Assembly (NCBI RefSeq): GCF_008806975.1 | Contig: NZ_CP031728.1 | Location: 5,559,501-5,623,500, forward strand | Source of the DNA: Cellvibrio sp. KY-GH-1 | GTDB lineage: Bacteria; Pseudomonadota; Gammaproteobacteria; Pseudomonadales; Cellvibrionaceae | DNA length: 64,000 nucleotides | Direction: 5' to 3' | In this document: positions 55,555 to 64,000 of the stretch, piece after piece | Numbering within the stretch: position 1 is the stretch's first letter | How the letters are laid out: each line of letters begins with the position of its first letter | The notes under the pieces: generated by a model | Seen by the model: the letters and a program-made list of their open reading frames with translations, nothing else | What the model was told of the DNA's origin: nothing | The model's database searches: none | Position numbers and translations under genes: made by a program

Positions 55555-56445
55555 ATGGATTTTCCCACGATTGACGCGTATGTCGGTAATACTCCGTTGG
55601 TGCGCTTGCAGCGTTTACCCGGCACTACCAGCAATAAAGTTTTGGTCAAGCTCGAGGGGAATAATCCGGCCGGGTCGGTAAAAGATCGCCCGGCGCTATC
55701 GATGATTTCTCGCGCTGAACTGCGCGGTGACATTAAACCGGGTGACACCTTAATCGAGGCTACCAGTGGCAACACTGGCATTGCACTGGCGATGGTTGCA
55801 GCCATTAAAGGCTACCGCATGATTTTAATCATGCCGGATAATTCCACAGCCGAGCGCAAGGCGTCTATGGCAGCTTACGGTGCAGAGCTAATTTTGGTTT
55901 CCAAAGAGTCGGGAATGGAAGGGGCCCGCGATCTGGCTTTGCAAATGCAAGCAGACGGGAAGGGCAAGGTGCTTGATCAATTTGGTAATCCAGACAATCC
56001 GCTTGCGCATTACACCACTACCGGTCCGGAAATTTGGCAGCAAACTGAAGGCCGTATTACCCATTTTGTCAGCTCCATGGGTACCACCGGCACCATCATG
56101 GGGACTTCGCGATTTTTAAAGGAAAAAAATCCTGCGATTCAGATTGTTGGCTTGCAGCCTTCCGATGGTGCGCAAATTCCGGGTATTCGCCGTTGGCCTG
56201 AAGCGTATCTTCCCAAAATTTATGAGCGCGATCGTGTGGATGGCATAGTAAGTATGCCTCAGCGACTGGCGGAAGATACCATGCGCGAGCTGGCGCGCAA
56301 GGAGGGTATTTTTTGCGGCGTTTCTTCTGGTGGTGCTGTTGCAGCGGCGCTGGAGTTAAGTCAGCAGGTAGAGAACGCGGTGATTGTGGCGATTATTTGC
56401 GATCGCGGGGATCGCTATTTGTCTTCCGGGTTATTTAACGTTTGA
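55555..56445 (+). CDS. cysM: Cysteine synthase B
   Basis: Pyridoxal-phosphate enzyme that makes cysteine from O-acetylserine and sulfide or thiosulfate. The 296-residue length and MDFPTIDAYVGNTPLVRL fit CysM. The PLP lysine is in NPAGSVKDRPAL, and EATSGNTGIALA and SSMGTTGTIMG bind the cofactor; SSGGAVAA is near the end. The ATG at 55555 has GAGG nearby and is preferred over the upstream extension from 55462. It is part of the run cysM-(CotH gene)-rlmD-relA-mazG. Confidence 0.97.
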   Translation: MDFPTIDAYVGNTPLVRLQRLPGTTSNKVLVKLEGNNPAGSVKDRPALSMISRAELRGDIKPGDTLIEATSGNTGIALAMVAAIKGYRMILIMPDNSTAERKASMAAYGAELILVSKESGMEGARDLALQMQADGKGKVLDQFGNPDNPLAHYTTTGPEIWQQTEGRITHFVSSMGTTGTIMGTSRFLKEKNPAIQIVGLQPSDGAQIPGIRRWPEAYLPKIYERDRVDGIVSMPQRLAEDTMRELARKEGIFCGVSSGGAVAAALELSQQVENAVIVAIICDRGDRYLSSGLFNV

Positions 56446-56497
56446 ACTAAATATACAGCGGTAAAAATCAACTAACAATAAACAAGCAGGAGCTTTT

Positions 56498-57922
56498 ATG
56501 TCGGTCGTTACGCGGATTAAGGTAATGGTTTTAGCAATATCACTGGGCGCCTGTGGTGGATCGGGTTCTGGCGGTGGAGATAATAAAGGTGGAAATACTC
56601 AATCGAGTAGTTCTTCGCAATCTGTTATGTCTTCCAGCTCCAGCAGCCTTGCGATACCTGCAGATTTTCCTAAAGGAACAACGGAGACTTTACCCACGCT
56701 TTCGTTAACGACGGATGGCGCAGCGCCTATTGTTTCTAAAGAGAATTATCTCACCGGTCAGTTCACCCTAAATGGTGAAGGGGTAGAGCAAAGTTCCGGT
56801 ACGCTTGAAATTCGAGGGCGTGGCAACTCTACCTGGAGCTGGCCGAAAAAACCTTATCGATTGAAGCTAGCCAATTCCACATCTTTGTTGGGAATGCCAG
56901 CGAGTAAACACTGGGTGTTGTTGGCAAATTATGCGGACAAAACCCTGATGCGAAATGACATCACCTTTATGTTTAGCAAGAGCCTGGGGATGGAATATAC
57001 CCCGCGCGCGCAGTACGTGGAGGTGAACCTGAATGGCGTTTATCAGGGTGTCTATCAGTTGGTGGAGCATATTCGTATAGCAAAAGACCGTGTGAATATT
57101 CCGGAAATGAAGGTAACGGACACCGATGCCGAGAAAATTACCGGTGGCTATTTAATGGAAATCGATTTTCGATATCACAAAAACTATTGCATTGGGAATA
57201 CATGGGAATCGTTTTGTGTGAATGGAGAAAATCTGAATCGAAAAATAGATTTTTGTATAGATTCAAACCACGGCATGGATCCCTTCTGTTTACAGAGCCC
57301 TGAGACGTTACTTGATCCAGCGTGGGCCGCCCAACGCGACTATATTTCAACCTATTTTGCTGATACTGAATCCGCTTTGTTTGGCAGTGACTTTAAAGAT
57401 GTAAACAAAGGTTATGCGGCCTATATCGATGTGGATTCCGTGATTAACTACTACATCATTAATGAACTTTTTAAAAATCCGGACGGTGCAACAGCCAGCG
57501 CTTATGTTTATAAAAAGCGTGGCGGAAAATTGTTTTTTGGTCCCGTATGGGATTTTGACCTCGCGTTTGGCAATGCCGGGTATTCCGATGTGGATAAAAC
57601 CTACGGTTGGCGCATTCGGGAAAGTACTTGGTTCAAACGCTTGTTTGAAGATCCAGCATTTGAGGCAAAAGTAAAAGCGCGTTGGAATGCGCTGAAAGCA
57701 GAAGGAAAGTTTGAATTGCTGTTTGTTTATGCGGATGCCCGTGCGACCTGGTTAGAGAAGCAACAGGTAAAAAATTATTCGATCTGGTCAGTGACTGATT
57801 TTGCGCAATGGATTTTGCATGGTAGTCATGGTGGTACGGGCAGCTATGAGGCGGAAGTTAAAGAAATGATTCGCTGGCAGCGCGAAAGATATCAATGGAT
57901 GGATACGCAGTTCAATAAGTAG
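56498..57922 (+). CDS. CotH-kinase-family lipoprotein
   Basis: 474-residue protein with a lipoprotein signal: MVLAISLGACGGSG places the lipobox Cys at residue 19. A Gly/Ser-rich linker (QSSSSSQ, then SSSSSS) covers 20-55. The CotH-type domain (about 60-470) has GTLEIRGRGNSTWSWPKKP, LLANYADKTLMRN, GVYQGVYQLVEHI and the acidic catalytic-like site FFGPVWDFDLAFGN. CotH proteins are atypical protein kinases known from Bacillus spore coats and also occur in Gram-negative polysaccharide degraders, where the role is unclear. It interrupts the usual cysM-rlmD adjacency. The location is probably the outer membrane or surface, by inference. Confidence 0.88.
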   Translation: MSVVTRIKVMVLAISLGACGGSGSGGGDNKGGNTQSSSSSQSVMSSSSSSLAIPADFPKGTTETLPTLSLTTDGAAPIVSKENYLTGQFTLNGEGVEQSSGTLEIRGRGNSTWSWPKKPYRLKLANSTSLLGMPASKHWVLLANYADKTLMRNDITFMFSKSLGMEYTPRAQYVEVNLNGVYQGVYQLVEHIRIAKDRVNIPEMKVTDTDAEKITGGYLMEIDFRYHKNYCIGNTWESFCVNGENLNRKIDFCIDSNHGMDPFCLQSPETLLDPAWAAQRDYISTYFADTESALFGSDFKDVNKGYAAYIDVDSVINYYIINELFKNPDGATASAYVYKKRGGKLFFGPVWDFDLAFGNAGYSDVDKTYGWRIRESTWFKRLFEDPAFEAKVKARWNALKAEGKFELLFVYADARATWLEKQQVKNYSIWSVTDFAQWILHGSHGGTGSYEAEVKEMIRWQRERYQWMDTQFNK

Positions 57923-57970
57923 CGCATAACTGAATCGCAATGTTGTAAATCGATGCACTGAGACAAATCA

Positions 57971-59470
57971 ATGACAAATCGCTCGAATAAAGGTGGTAGT
58001 GGTAAAAGTGGTAGCGGGAAGGGTGGTAATTTGCTCGGCAAAAAGCCACGCCCCAAGAAAATTGGCGAGCCTGTCTATGTGCGCGATGACACTCCACGTA
58101 TGAATGCTCCGCGCGCGGCAGAAAAAATTCTGCCGCAAATTAATAAGCGTTTAGGCGAGTTCACCATTGAACGTTGGAGCCACGATGGTCGCGGTTTAAC
58201 AAATTTGGATGGTAAAACACTTTTCATTCAAGGTGCTTTGCCTGGTGAGCGTGTCAGTGCGCGTTTGGTAGAGGAGCATCCACGTTTTGTCGAGGCGCGT
58301 GTCGACCAGATAATTGAATCATCTAACGATCGTATTGAGCCGCCTTGTGTGCATTATCACGAGTGTGGCGGTTGTCAGTTGCAGCATGTTAAACCTGAAG
58401 CGCAAATTAACTTGAAGCAACAGGCGCTGGAGCAGCAGTTACAGCATTGGGGCAAGGTAACGCCAAAACGTATTCTCGCTGCGGTGCGTGTTGCGGATAG
58501 TGGGTATCGCACCCGTGCGCGCTTGGGTGTTTGGTATGAAAATGATGATAGTGTCAGCCTCGGATTTCGTCAGCAGCAAAGCAAAACGATTGCGGCAATT
58601 CAGAATTGTTTGGTGCTGGCTCCGGAATTAAATGTACTGATCACACCATTGCAACATTGGCTGGAGCAATTGCGCTCCGCGAAAGCAGTGACGCATATCG
58701 AATTGGTGCGCGGCGGCGATGAATCTGCGGTTATTGTGCGTCACACCAAAAAATTAACTGAACAAGATTTGCAAAGCCTCGCGCAATTTGCGCAAGCCTA
58801 TTTGTGCAACGTGTGGCTGGAGCCTAACGGCAATATTGGGCTTACCGACCTGGATGCAAATAGCTGTAATCCACGAATGAATTATCGTTTGGGTGATTTG
58901 CCGCTGAGTTTTCATCCACAAGACTTTACGCAGGTGAATCCTCGTGTAAATGAAGAGATGGTGGCACAGGCGCTCGCGCTTTTAAATTTGAAACCCCATG
59001 AGCGAGTATTGGATTTGTTTTGCGGCATAGGAAACTTTACCTTACCAATGGCGCGGGTTTGTCATGAGGTAATTGGCATTGAAGCGGTGGAGTCCATGGT
59101 GGTGCGGGGGCGTGAAAATGCCGAGCGACTGGGTATCGCCAATGCAAAATTTATTGCCGCGAACCTCGCTGATATGACCCATACTCAGTGGCAACGGCTG
59201 GCTGGTGGAAAAGAGCATGAAATTGCAGCAATTTTGCTCGATCCGCCCCGTGATGGTGCAAAAGAGGTGGTCACCGCCATCAAGCAGTGGGTCGCAACCA
59301 AGCAACTTTCGCCCAAGCGAATTGTCTACGTGAGTTGCAACCCGGCGACCTTGGCGCGTGATGCCGCAATTTTGGCCGAAGCTGGCTATCAATTGGATGC
59401 CGCCGGAGTATTGGACATGTTCCCCCACACCAGCCATGTAGAGTCAATGGCGTTGTTTTTGCTTAAGTGA
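57971..59470 (+). CDS. rlmD: 23S rRNA (uracil-1939-C5)-methyltransferase RlmD
   Basis: SAM-dependent enzyme that methylates U1939 of 23S rRNA. It has a TRAM domain (about 55-110), four cluster cysteines in [15 protein letters not shown] and [12 protein letters not shown], the SAM site [16 protein letters not shown], and the catalytic Cys in [15 protein letters not shown]. The 499-residue protein is longer than the E. coli enzyme (433) because of a Gly/Lys/Ser-rich N-terminus (1-35). The ATG at 57971 has no strong ribosome site. It lies 90 bases before relA, as in Pseudomonas. Confidence 0.96.
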   Translation: MTNRSNKGGSGKSGSGKGGNLLGKKPRPKKIGEPVYVRDDTPRMNAPRAAEKILPQINKRLGEFTIERWSHDGRGLTNLDGKTLFIQGALPGERVSARLVEEHPRFVEARVDQIIESSNDRIEPPCVHYHECGGCQLQHVKPEAQINLKQQALEQQLQHWGKVTPKRILAAVRVADSGYRTRARLGVWYENDDSVSLGFRQQQSKTIAAIQNCLVLAPELNVLITPLQHWLEQLRSAKAVTHIELVRGGDESAVIVRHTKKLTEQDLQSLAQFAQAYLCNVWLEPNGNIGLTDLDANSCNPRMNYRLGDLPLSFHPQDFTQVNPRVNEEMVAQALALLNLKPHERVLDLFCGIGNFTLPMARVCHEVIGIEAVESMVVRGRENAERLGIANAKFIAANLADMTHTQWQRLAGGKEHEIAAILLDPPRDGAKEVVTAIKQWVATKQLSPKRIVYVSCNPATLARDAAILAEAGYQLDAAGVLDMFPHTSHVESMALFLLK

Positions 59471-59560
59471 TGGGCTTATTGTGTCGGCTAAATTGCTATT
59501 TTTGGCGACACGATTTACAACAAAACAATAAAACAACCCCGAATTGTTGAAGTAGACGTT

Positions 59561-61801
59561 ATGGTTAAAGTCAGAGCAGATCACCCCATAGCCGCTGACG
59601 GCAAGGTCGATATAGATGCCTGGATCGACCGGCTCAACCACTCCCACTTGCAGGTGGAAACCAATCGCGCCGAACTTCGTCGCGCGGCGGAAAAAAGCCT
59701 GTCGTTAGTCGATATTCATGCAGATGACGATCATAACTGGGGGGAGGAGTTTTCCTGTTTTCGGATCGGCCTGGAAATGGCTGAAATCCTCGCTGATTTG
59801 CAGTTAGACCAGGATGCATTGGTCGCTGCGATTCTCTACCGCGCTGTACGCGAGCACAAAATTACCCTGAAAGATGTTCAGGAAGAGTTTGGCGAAACTG
59901 TTGGTAAACTGGTCAAAGGCGTACTGCGTATGGCGGCAATTAGCTACCAGCGCAATGAAGAGGAAAAGGTACTTGGTTCCCAAGCCACTGAACAGGCGGA
60001 GAAAATCCGCAAGATGTTGGTGGCCATGGTGGATGATGTGCGTATTGCGCTGATTAAACTGGCTGAGCGCACCTGCGCTATTCGTTCGGTCAAAAATGCA
60101 GAGCCCGATCGCCGACGTCAGGTCTCGCGTGAGGTGGCCGATATATACGCTCCGCTGGCCCATCGATTAGGAATTGGGCATATCAAGTGGGAGTTGGAAG
60201 ACTTGTCTTTCCGGTATCTGCAACCGGATGATTACAAACGTATTGCCAAGTTGCTGGATGAGCGTCGGCTGGCTCGCCAGGAATATATCGACAATTTGCT
60301 CAATCTCTTGCGTGGCGAATTAAAAAAGGCCGATATTGAAGGTACTGTTGGCGGCCGCGCGAAGCATATCTACAGCATTTGGCGGAAGATGCAGCGCAAG
60401 GGAATTCCCTTTTCCCAAGTCTACGATATACGCGCCGTGCGCATCCTGGTGCCGAGTATTCGCGATTGCTATACCGTGCTCGGTATTGTTCATAGCTTAT
60501 GGCGCAACATCCCCCACGAATTTGATGACTATATCGCCTCACCCAAAGAAAATGGCTATCGCTCGCTGCATACGGCGGTTTGGGGCCCGGAAAACAAGGT
60601 TTTGGAAATCCAGATTCGCACCCATGAAATGCATGAGGAGTCGGAGCTGGGAGTTTGCGCCCACTGGCGCTATAAGGGCACAGATACCAAATCCACACAG
60701 GATGCCTACGAGCAAAAAATATCCTGGTTGCGTCAAGTACTGGAGTGGCATGAAGAACTTGGCGGTGACAGCGCGCAACTGCAGGAAGATCTGCGCTCCG
60801 TCAATCAGGATCGTATCTACGTATTCACGCCGGAAGGCCATGTAGTGGATTTGCCTCGTACTGCAACGCCACTCGATTTCGCCTACAAAATCCATACAGA
60901 TGTCGGCCATCGCTGCCGCGGCGCCAAGGTTAATAACCGCATAGTGCCTCTCAACTATCAATTGACAAATGCTGATCAGGTGGAAATCCTCACCGGCAAA
61001 TTGGAATCGCCCAGTCGCGATTGGCTTAACGCTGCGCTTGGCTATGTGAATACACCGCGCGCTCGCGCCAAAATCCAACATTGGTTTAAGCAGCAGGCGC
61101 GCGATAAAAATATCGCCGAAGGTCAAGCGCTGCTGGATCGTGAGTTCAAACGTTTGGCATTGCTGGATCTGGATTTTGAAGAGCTGGCGAAAAAACTGCG
61201 TTTTAACTCGCTCGATGATTTATACGCAGCAGTGGGGGCTAGTGATATCGGTGTTGGGCAGGTATTAAATGCCGCCCAGAAACAATTGGATGAGGCTGAT
61301 CCGCAACAGCCACTAATTCCCTTCAAGGCCAAAACACCGCGCCCGAAAAAAGATTCTGATTTTTATATCGAAGGTGTGGGTAACTTGCTTACCCAGATTG
61401 CCCACTGTTGTAACCCGGTACCCGGTGATGCAATTACCGGCTATATAACGCTGGGAAAAGGGGTATCCATTCACCGCCAGGATTGTTCCAATATTTTGCA
61501 GCTGCAAACCGACGAACCCCAGCGCATTATTAAGGTGGAGTGGGGTGATGCACCACAAAGCTTCTATTCGGTAGATGTAGTGATTGAGGCTTATGATCGT
61601 TACGGCTTGTTGAAGGATATTACTACGCTACTGGATCAGGAGCGCATCAATATTATTGCGTTGCAAACCTTATCGGATAAGCGCAAAAATACGGTAGACA
61701 TGCAGGTGACGGTCGAGATTCGCAGCTTCGACGAACTAAGTCGCATACTCACCAAACTCAATCAGCTGCCTAACATCGCCTCTGCCCGGCGCAAGCATTA
61801 A
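59561..61801 (+). CDS. relA: GTP pyrophosphokinase RelA
   Basis: Ribosome-bound (p)ppGpp synthetase of the stringent response. The 746-residue protein has an N-terminal pseudo-hydrolase domain, where the catalytic HD motif is lost (LYRAVREHKITLK), as in monofunctional RelA. The synthetase domain (about 240-400) has YDIRAVRILV and ENGYRSLHTAVWGPE. TGS (YVFTPEGHVVDLP), a helical region, a zinc-finger segment (IAHCCNPVPGDAITGYIT with later HRQDC) and a C-terminal ACT domain follow. It sits between rlmD and mazG as in Pseudomonas and Escherichia. Confidence 0.97.
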   Translation: MVKVRADHPIAADGKVDIDAWIDRLNHSHLQVETNRAELRRAAEKSLSLVDIHADDDHNWGEEFSCFRIGLEMAEILADLQLDQDALVAAILYRAVREHKITLKDVQEEFGETVGKLVKGVLRMAAISYQRNEEEKVLGSQATEQAEKIRKMLVAMVDDVRIALIKLAERTCAIRSVKNAEPDRRRQVSREVADIYAPLAHRLGIGHIKWELEDLSFRYLQPDDYKRIAKLLDERRLARQEYIDNLLNLLRGELKKADIEGTVGGRAKHIYSIWRKMQRKGIPFSQVYDIRAVRILVPSIRDCYTVLGIVHSLWRNIPHEFDDYIASPKENGYRSLHTAVWGPENKVLEIQIRTHEMHEESELGVCAHWRYKGTDTKSTQDAYEQKISWLRQVLEWHEELGGDSAQLQEDLRSVNQDRIYVFTPEGHVVDLPRTATPLDFAYKIHTDVGHRCRGAKVNNRIVPLNYQLTNADQVEILTGKLESPSRDWLNAALGYVNTPRARAKIQHWFKQQARDKNIAEGQALLDREFKRLALLDLDFEELAKKLRFNSLDDLYAAVGASDIGVGQVLNAAQKQLDEADPQQPLIPFKAKTPRPKKDSDFYIEGVGNLLTQIAHCCNPVPGDAITGYITLGKGVSIHRQDCSNILQLQTDEPQRIIKVEWGDAPQSFYSVDVVIEAYDRYGLLKDITTLLDQERINIIALQTLSDKRKNTVDMQVTVEIRSFDELSRILTKLNQLPNIASARRKH

Positions 61802-61823
61802 CTTTTTGGCTCTTACCTTAATT

Positions 61824-62621
61824 ATGACCGCACAATATTCCCTGGATGATTTGCTGTATTTGATGGCGCGCCTCCGAGATCCGGAATCTGGTTGTCCTTG
61901 GGATATCAAACAGGATTACGCTAGCATCGCTCCTTCTACGCTTGAAGAGGCTTATGAAGTTGTGGATGCAATAGAAAAGCAGGACTTCGTTCATTTGAAA
62001 GAAGAGCTGGGAGATTTACTGTTTCAAGTTGTCTTTTATAGCCAGCTCGGTAAAGAAGAAGACCGCTTTGAATTTGAGGGAGTTGTGTCGGATCTGGCGG
62101 CTAAACTAATCCGCCGCCATCCTCATGTGTTTCCTGAGGGTACCTTGCAAAGCCGTGTCGATAATCGCAACACCTTGCCGGGCGATGTAAAAGCTCGCTG
62201 GGAGGCTATCAAGCAACAGGAGCGTGAAGCCAAAGGGGTGCAAGGGTTGTTGGCCGATATTCCATTGAACCTGCCAGCGCTAAGTCGTGCGGCGAAACTT
62301 CAAAAGCGGGCGGCTAGTGTAGGCTTTGATTGGGATGATGTTTACGGTCCCATTGCCAAGGTGCGGGAAGAATTACTGGAAGTTGAGGCAGAGTTGGACT
62401 CGGGAGACCGGCAAGCTCTGGAGGAGGAGCTGGGTGATCTGTTGTTTGCGGCGGTGAATATAGCGCGTTATATGAAAATTGATCCGGAGCAGGCCTTGCG
62501 CCTCGCCAATCAGAAGTTTGAGTATCGCTTTCATTTTATTGAAAAAAGTGTGGGCCAACCCCTGGAGGAAACCTCTATTCATGAAATGAACCGGCTATGG
62601 GATTTGGCTAAAATCTCTTGA
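61824..62621 (+). CDS. mazG: Nucleoside triphosphate pyrophosphohydrolase MazG
   Basis: Cytoplasmic NTP pyrophosphohydrolase that clears non-canonical nucleotides and modulates (p)ppGpp in cells where it pairs with RelA. The 265 residues hold two MazG domains: PWDIKQDYASIAPSTLEEAYEVVDAI with EELGDLLFQVVF, and EELLEVEAELDSG with EEELGDLLFAAVN, each with the EExxE/ExxD metal-binding pattern. The ATG at 61824 is assumed; the frame also opens at TTG 61806, directly behind relA. Neither has a clear ribosome site, so coupling to relA is likely. Confidence 0.94.
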   Translation: MTAQYSLDDLLYLMARLRDPESGCPWDIKQDYASIAPSTLEEAYEVVDAIEKQDFVHLKEELGDLLFQVVFYSQLGKEEDRFEFEGVVSDLAAKLIRRHPHVFPEGTLQSRVDNRNTLPGDVKARWEAIKQQEREAKGVQGLLADIPLNLPALSRAAKLQKRAASVGFDWDDVYGPIAKVREELLEVEAELDSGDRQALEEELGDLLFAAVNIARYMKIDPEQALRLANQKFEYRFHFIEKSVGQPLEETSIHEMNRLWDLAKIS

Positions 62622-62846
62622 TGTTTTTCCCTGTAAAAACCCATTTTTACACCAATTCATTAGTTGAATTGTTGTCGCTTAAGTTAGCATAAAGTAATAA
62701 AACGTTTTTTTTTGATAGCTTTTTGTTTAATGTTAACGCTTTCAAAAGCAGCTATGATTCAACCATCGATGAGTGATTTACGCATCATTTCTTTCTTAAT
62801 ATACGGCGCTCCGCAGTAATAATAACAACAGCAAAGTGAGGTTTCT

Positions 62847-64000
62847 TTGGATCGGCAAGAAGTAAAGCCGGGCTATGTGGATAAGCGTCTGAGTACTATC
62901 AAAATCCACATCTCAGAGCTGAAAATAGGCATGTTTGTGTCCAGGCTTGATCGCGACTGGCAGGAAACACCGTTTCTGATGCAAGGCTTTATGATTGAAA
63001 GCCTGGATGATATAGACGCCGTAGCGGAATACTCTGAACATGTCTGGATAGATGCGGTGCGCGAAGAGTGGATTCCCCCGGAGGAGCGGGGTGTCGCTGG
63101 TCCTCCCATTCCGAAAGTTAAATCCTACATCAACAAAATCGACGCCCAAAAGGAGCATCAAGCTGCTTTAGGGGTTTTTCGCGAAGCTAAAAAGCTTACC
63201 AAATCCCTGCTAGATGATGCCCGCCTTGGAGGGGTGGTTAATACAGAACAAGCAAAGTCAACGGTTAAAGATTGTGTGGGTAGTATATTGCGGAACCCGG
63301 ACGCTCTTATCTGGATGTCGCGTATGCGCAATGAGGATGAATATACGTCCGAGCATTGCCTCAACGTGTGCATTCTCTCGATTGCTTTTGGCCGTCACTT
63401 AGGCATGAGTGAGTCGGAGCTGGAAAAATTAGGCTTGTGCGGGTTATTACACGACGTAGGCAAGATGCGTGTTCCCTCGAATGTGCTTAACAAGCGTGAA
63501 GAACTGACTGATAAAGAATTTAATATCATCAAGGCCCATACTGTGCATGGTCGCAACTTGTTGATGTCGTCACCGGGTATTCCCAATGCAACGGTAGACG
63601 TTGCCTACAGCCACCATGAACGTGTTGATGGTTCCGGCTATCCGCGAAAGCTGAAGGCTGCAGGTATTTCTGATTTTGCGCGAATTATCGCTATTGTTGA
63701 TGCTTATGATGCAATGACGGGGGATCGCTGTTATTCGCGTGCGATTCCAGGAACCGATGCGCTCAAACGAATTTTTGATGAACGCGGTAAGCATTTTGAT
63801 GAGCGTCTCGCTCTCGAGTTCATTAAATGCGTCGGCCTTTATCCTCCCGGTAGTATTGTTGAGCTCATCAATGGATTGGTGGGAATCGTTCTGGAAACCA
63901 ACTACCGCTATCGTCATTTGCCTAAAATTATTGTGGTTAAAGATTTGAATAAGCCGTTGGAAAAGGAATTGATCCTTAATCTTGTGGATGTCGAGCAAAA
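62847..64000 (+). CDS. HD-GYP domain protein with DUF3391 N-terminus (3' end cut off)
   Basis: Probable cyclic-di-GMP phosphodiesterase, running off the right edge. The likely start is TTG 62847 (LDRQEVKPG), with GTGAGG 5 bases upstream; an in-frame GTG at 62877 is an alternative. The first 120 residues match the DUF3391 leader common in Pseudomonas HD-GYP proteins (IKIHISELKIGMFVSRLDRDW). The HD-GYP core follows: EHCLNVCILSIAFG, LLHDVGKMRVPSNVL, IKAHTVHGRNLL, AYSHHERVDGSGYP and IVDAYDAMTGDRCYS. All metal-site motifs are intact, so activity is expected. At least 384 residues are visible. A 225-base AT-rich gap separates it from mazG. Confidence 0.92.
   Translation, partial: MDRQEVKPGYVDKRLSTIKIHISELKIGMFVSRLDRDWQETPFLMQGFMIESLDDIDAVAEYSEHVWIDAVREEWIPPEERGVAGPPIPKVKSYINKIDAQKEHQAALGVFREAKKLTKSLLDDARLGGVVNTEQAKSTVKDCVGSILRNPDALIWMSRMRNEDEYTSEHCLNVCILSIAFGRHLGMSESELEKLGLCGLLHDVGKMRVPSNVLNKREELTDKEFNIIKAHTVHGRNLLMSSPGIPNATVDVAYSHHERVDGSGYPRKLKAAGISDFARIIAIVDAYDAMTGDRCYSRAIPGTDALKRIFDERGKHFDERLALEFIKCVGLYPPGSIVELINGLVGIVLETNYRYRHLPKIIVVKDLNKPLEKELILNLVDVEQ

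Noticed and set aside
60539..61126. 195-codon minus-strand frame opposite relA
   Set aside because: Antisense to conserved synthetase and TGS domains; composition is that of a shadow frame.
62731..62744. TGTTAACGCTTTCA upstream of the HD-GYP gene as a LacI-family operator
   Set aside because: Only four of seven symmetric pairs match, so the palindrome is too weak to call.

Overview
The window looks like chromosomal DNA of a free-living, motile, polysaccharide-degrading gammaproteobacterium, most likely Cellvibrio or a close relative. The grounds are Pseudomonas-like gene neighbourhoods (rnt-pyrC-motY, lepA-lepB-DUF4845-rnc-era-recO, cysM-rlmD-relA-mazG, a cheW-mcp-cheR-cheD-cheB cluster like che2 of P. 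aeruginosa), moderate GC, and a secreted chitinase and a lipoprotein with poly-serine linkers typical of Cellvibrio and Saccharophagus. No rRNA, tRNA, CRISPR, IS element or prophage was seen. The first and last genes are cut by the window edges.

Layout. 1-6.4 kb: chemosensory cluster (cheW end, a four-PAS chemoreceptor, cheR, cheD, cheB). 6.4-10.9 kb: two minus-strand sensor kinases; one carries a FixL-like PAS domain but a degenerate kinase core. 10.9-17 kb: phhB, carbonic anhydrase, sbcB, a second chemoreceptor, argG. 17.1-26.2 kb: complete cbb3 oxidase locus ccoNOQP then ccoGHIS plus a TauE/SafE-like membrane protein with a His/Met-rich tail; a perfect FNR/Anr box precedes ccoN. 26.3-31 kb: Omp85-like outer-membrane protein, gloA, selO, djlA. 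31-33.5 kb: secreted GH18 chitinase with a LacI/NagR-like operator and a leader of about 440 nt. 33.5-38.5 kb: universal stress protein, MaoC-type hydratase, YjbR-like protein, rnt-pyrC, motY. 38.6-40.1 kb: Do-type periplasmic protease. 40.1-46.7 kb: five minus-strand genes, four of them exported and poorly characterised. 47-52.6 kb: lepA to recO. 52.6-62.6 kb: gacS (minus) and cysM, a CotH-like lipoprotein gene, rlmD, relA, mazG. 62.8 kb to end: an HD-GYP protein.

How it fits together. Much of the window concerns sensing and respiration at low oxygen: the cbb3 locus under an Anr-type box, a near-match Anr box by the stress-protein gene, and a PAS domain that keeps the FixL haem ligand and distal arginine. 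GacS, RelA and an HD-GYP protein add global regulation. The chitinase, with its probable GlcNAc-responsive operator, represents nutrient scavenging.

The least explained part is the block at 40.1-46.7 kb. It separates the mucD-like protease from lepA, which are neighbours in Pseudomonas, and encodes a compact three-gene set of exported proteins, a hemerythrin-like protein and an exported protein built from a duplicated domain. The CotH gene between cysM and rlmD is a second insertion into otherwise conserved order. Family assignments rest on motifs read by eye; no database search was run.
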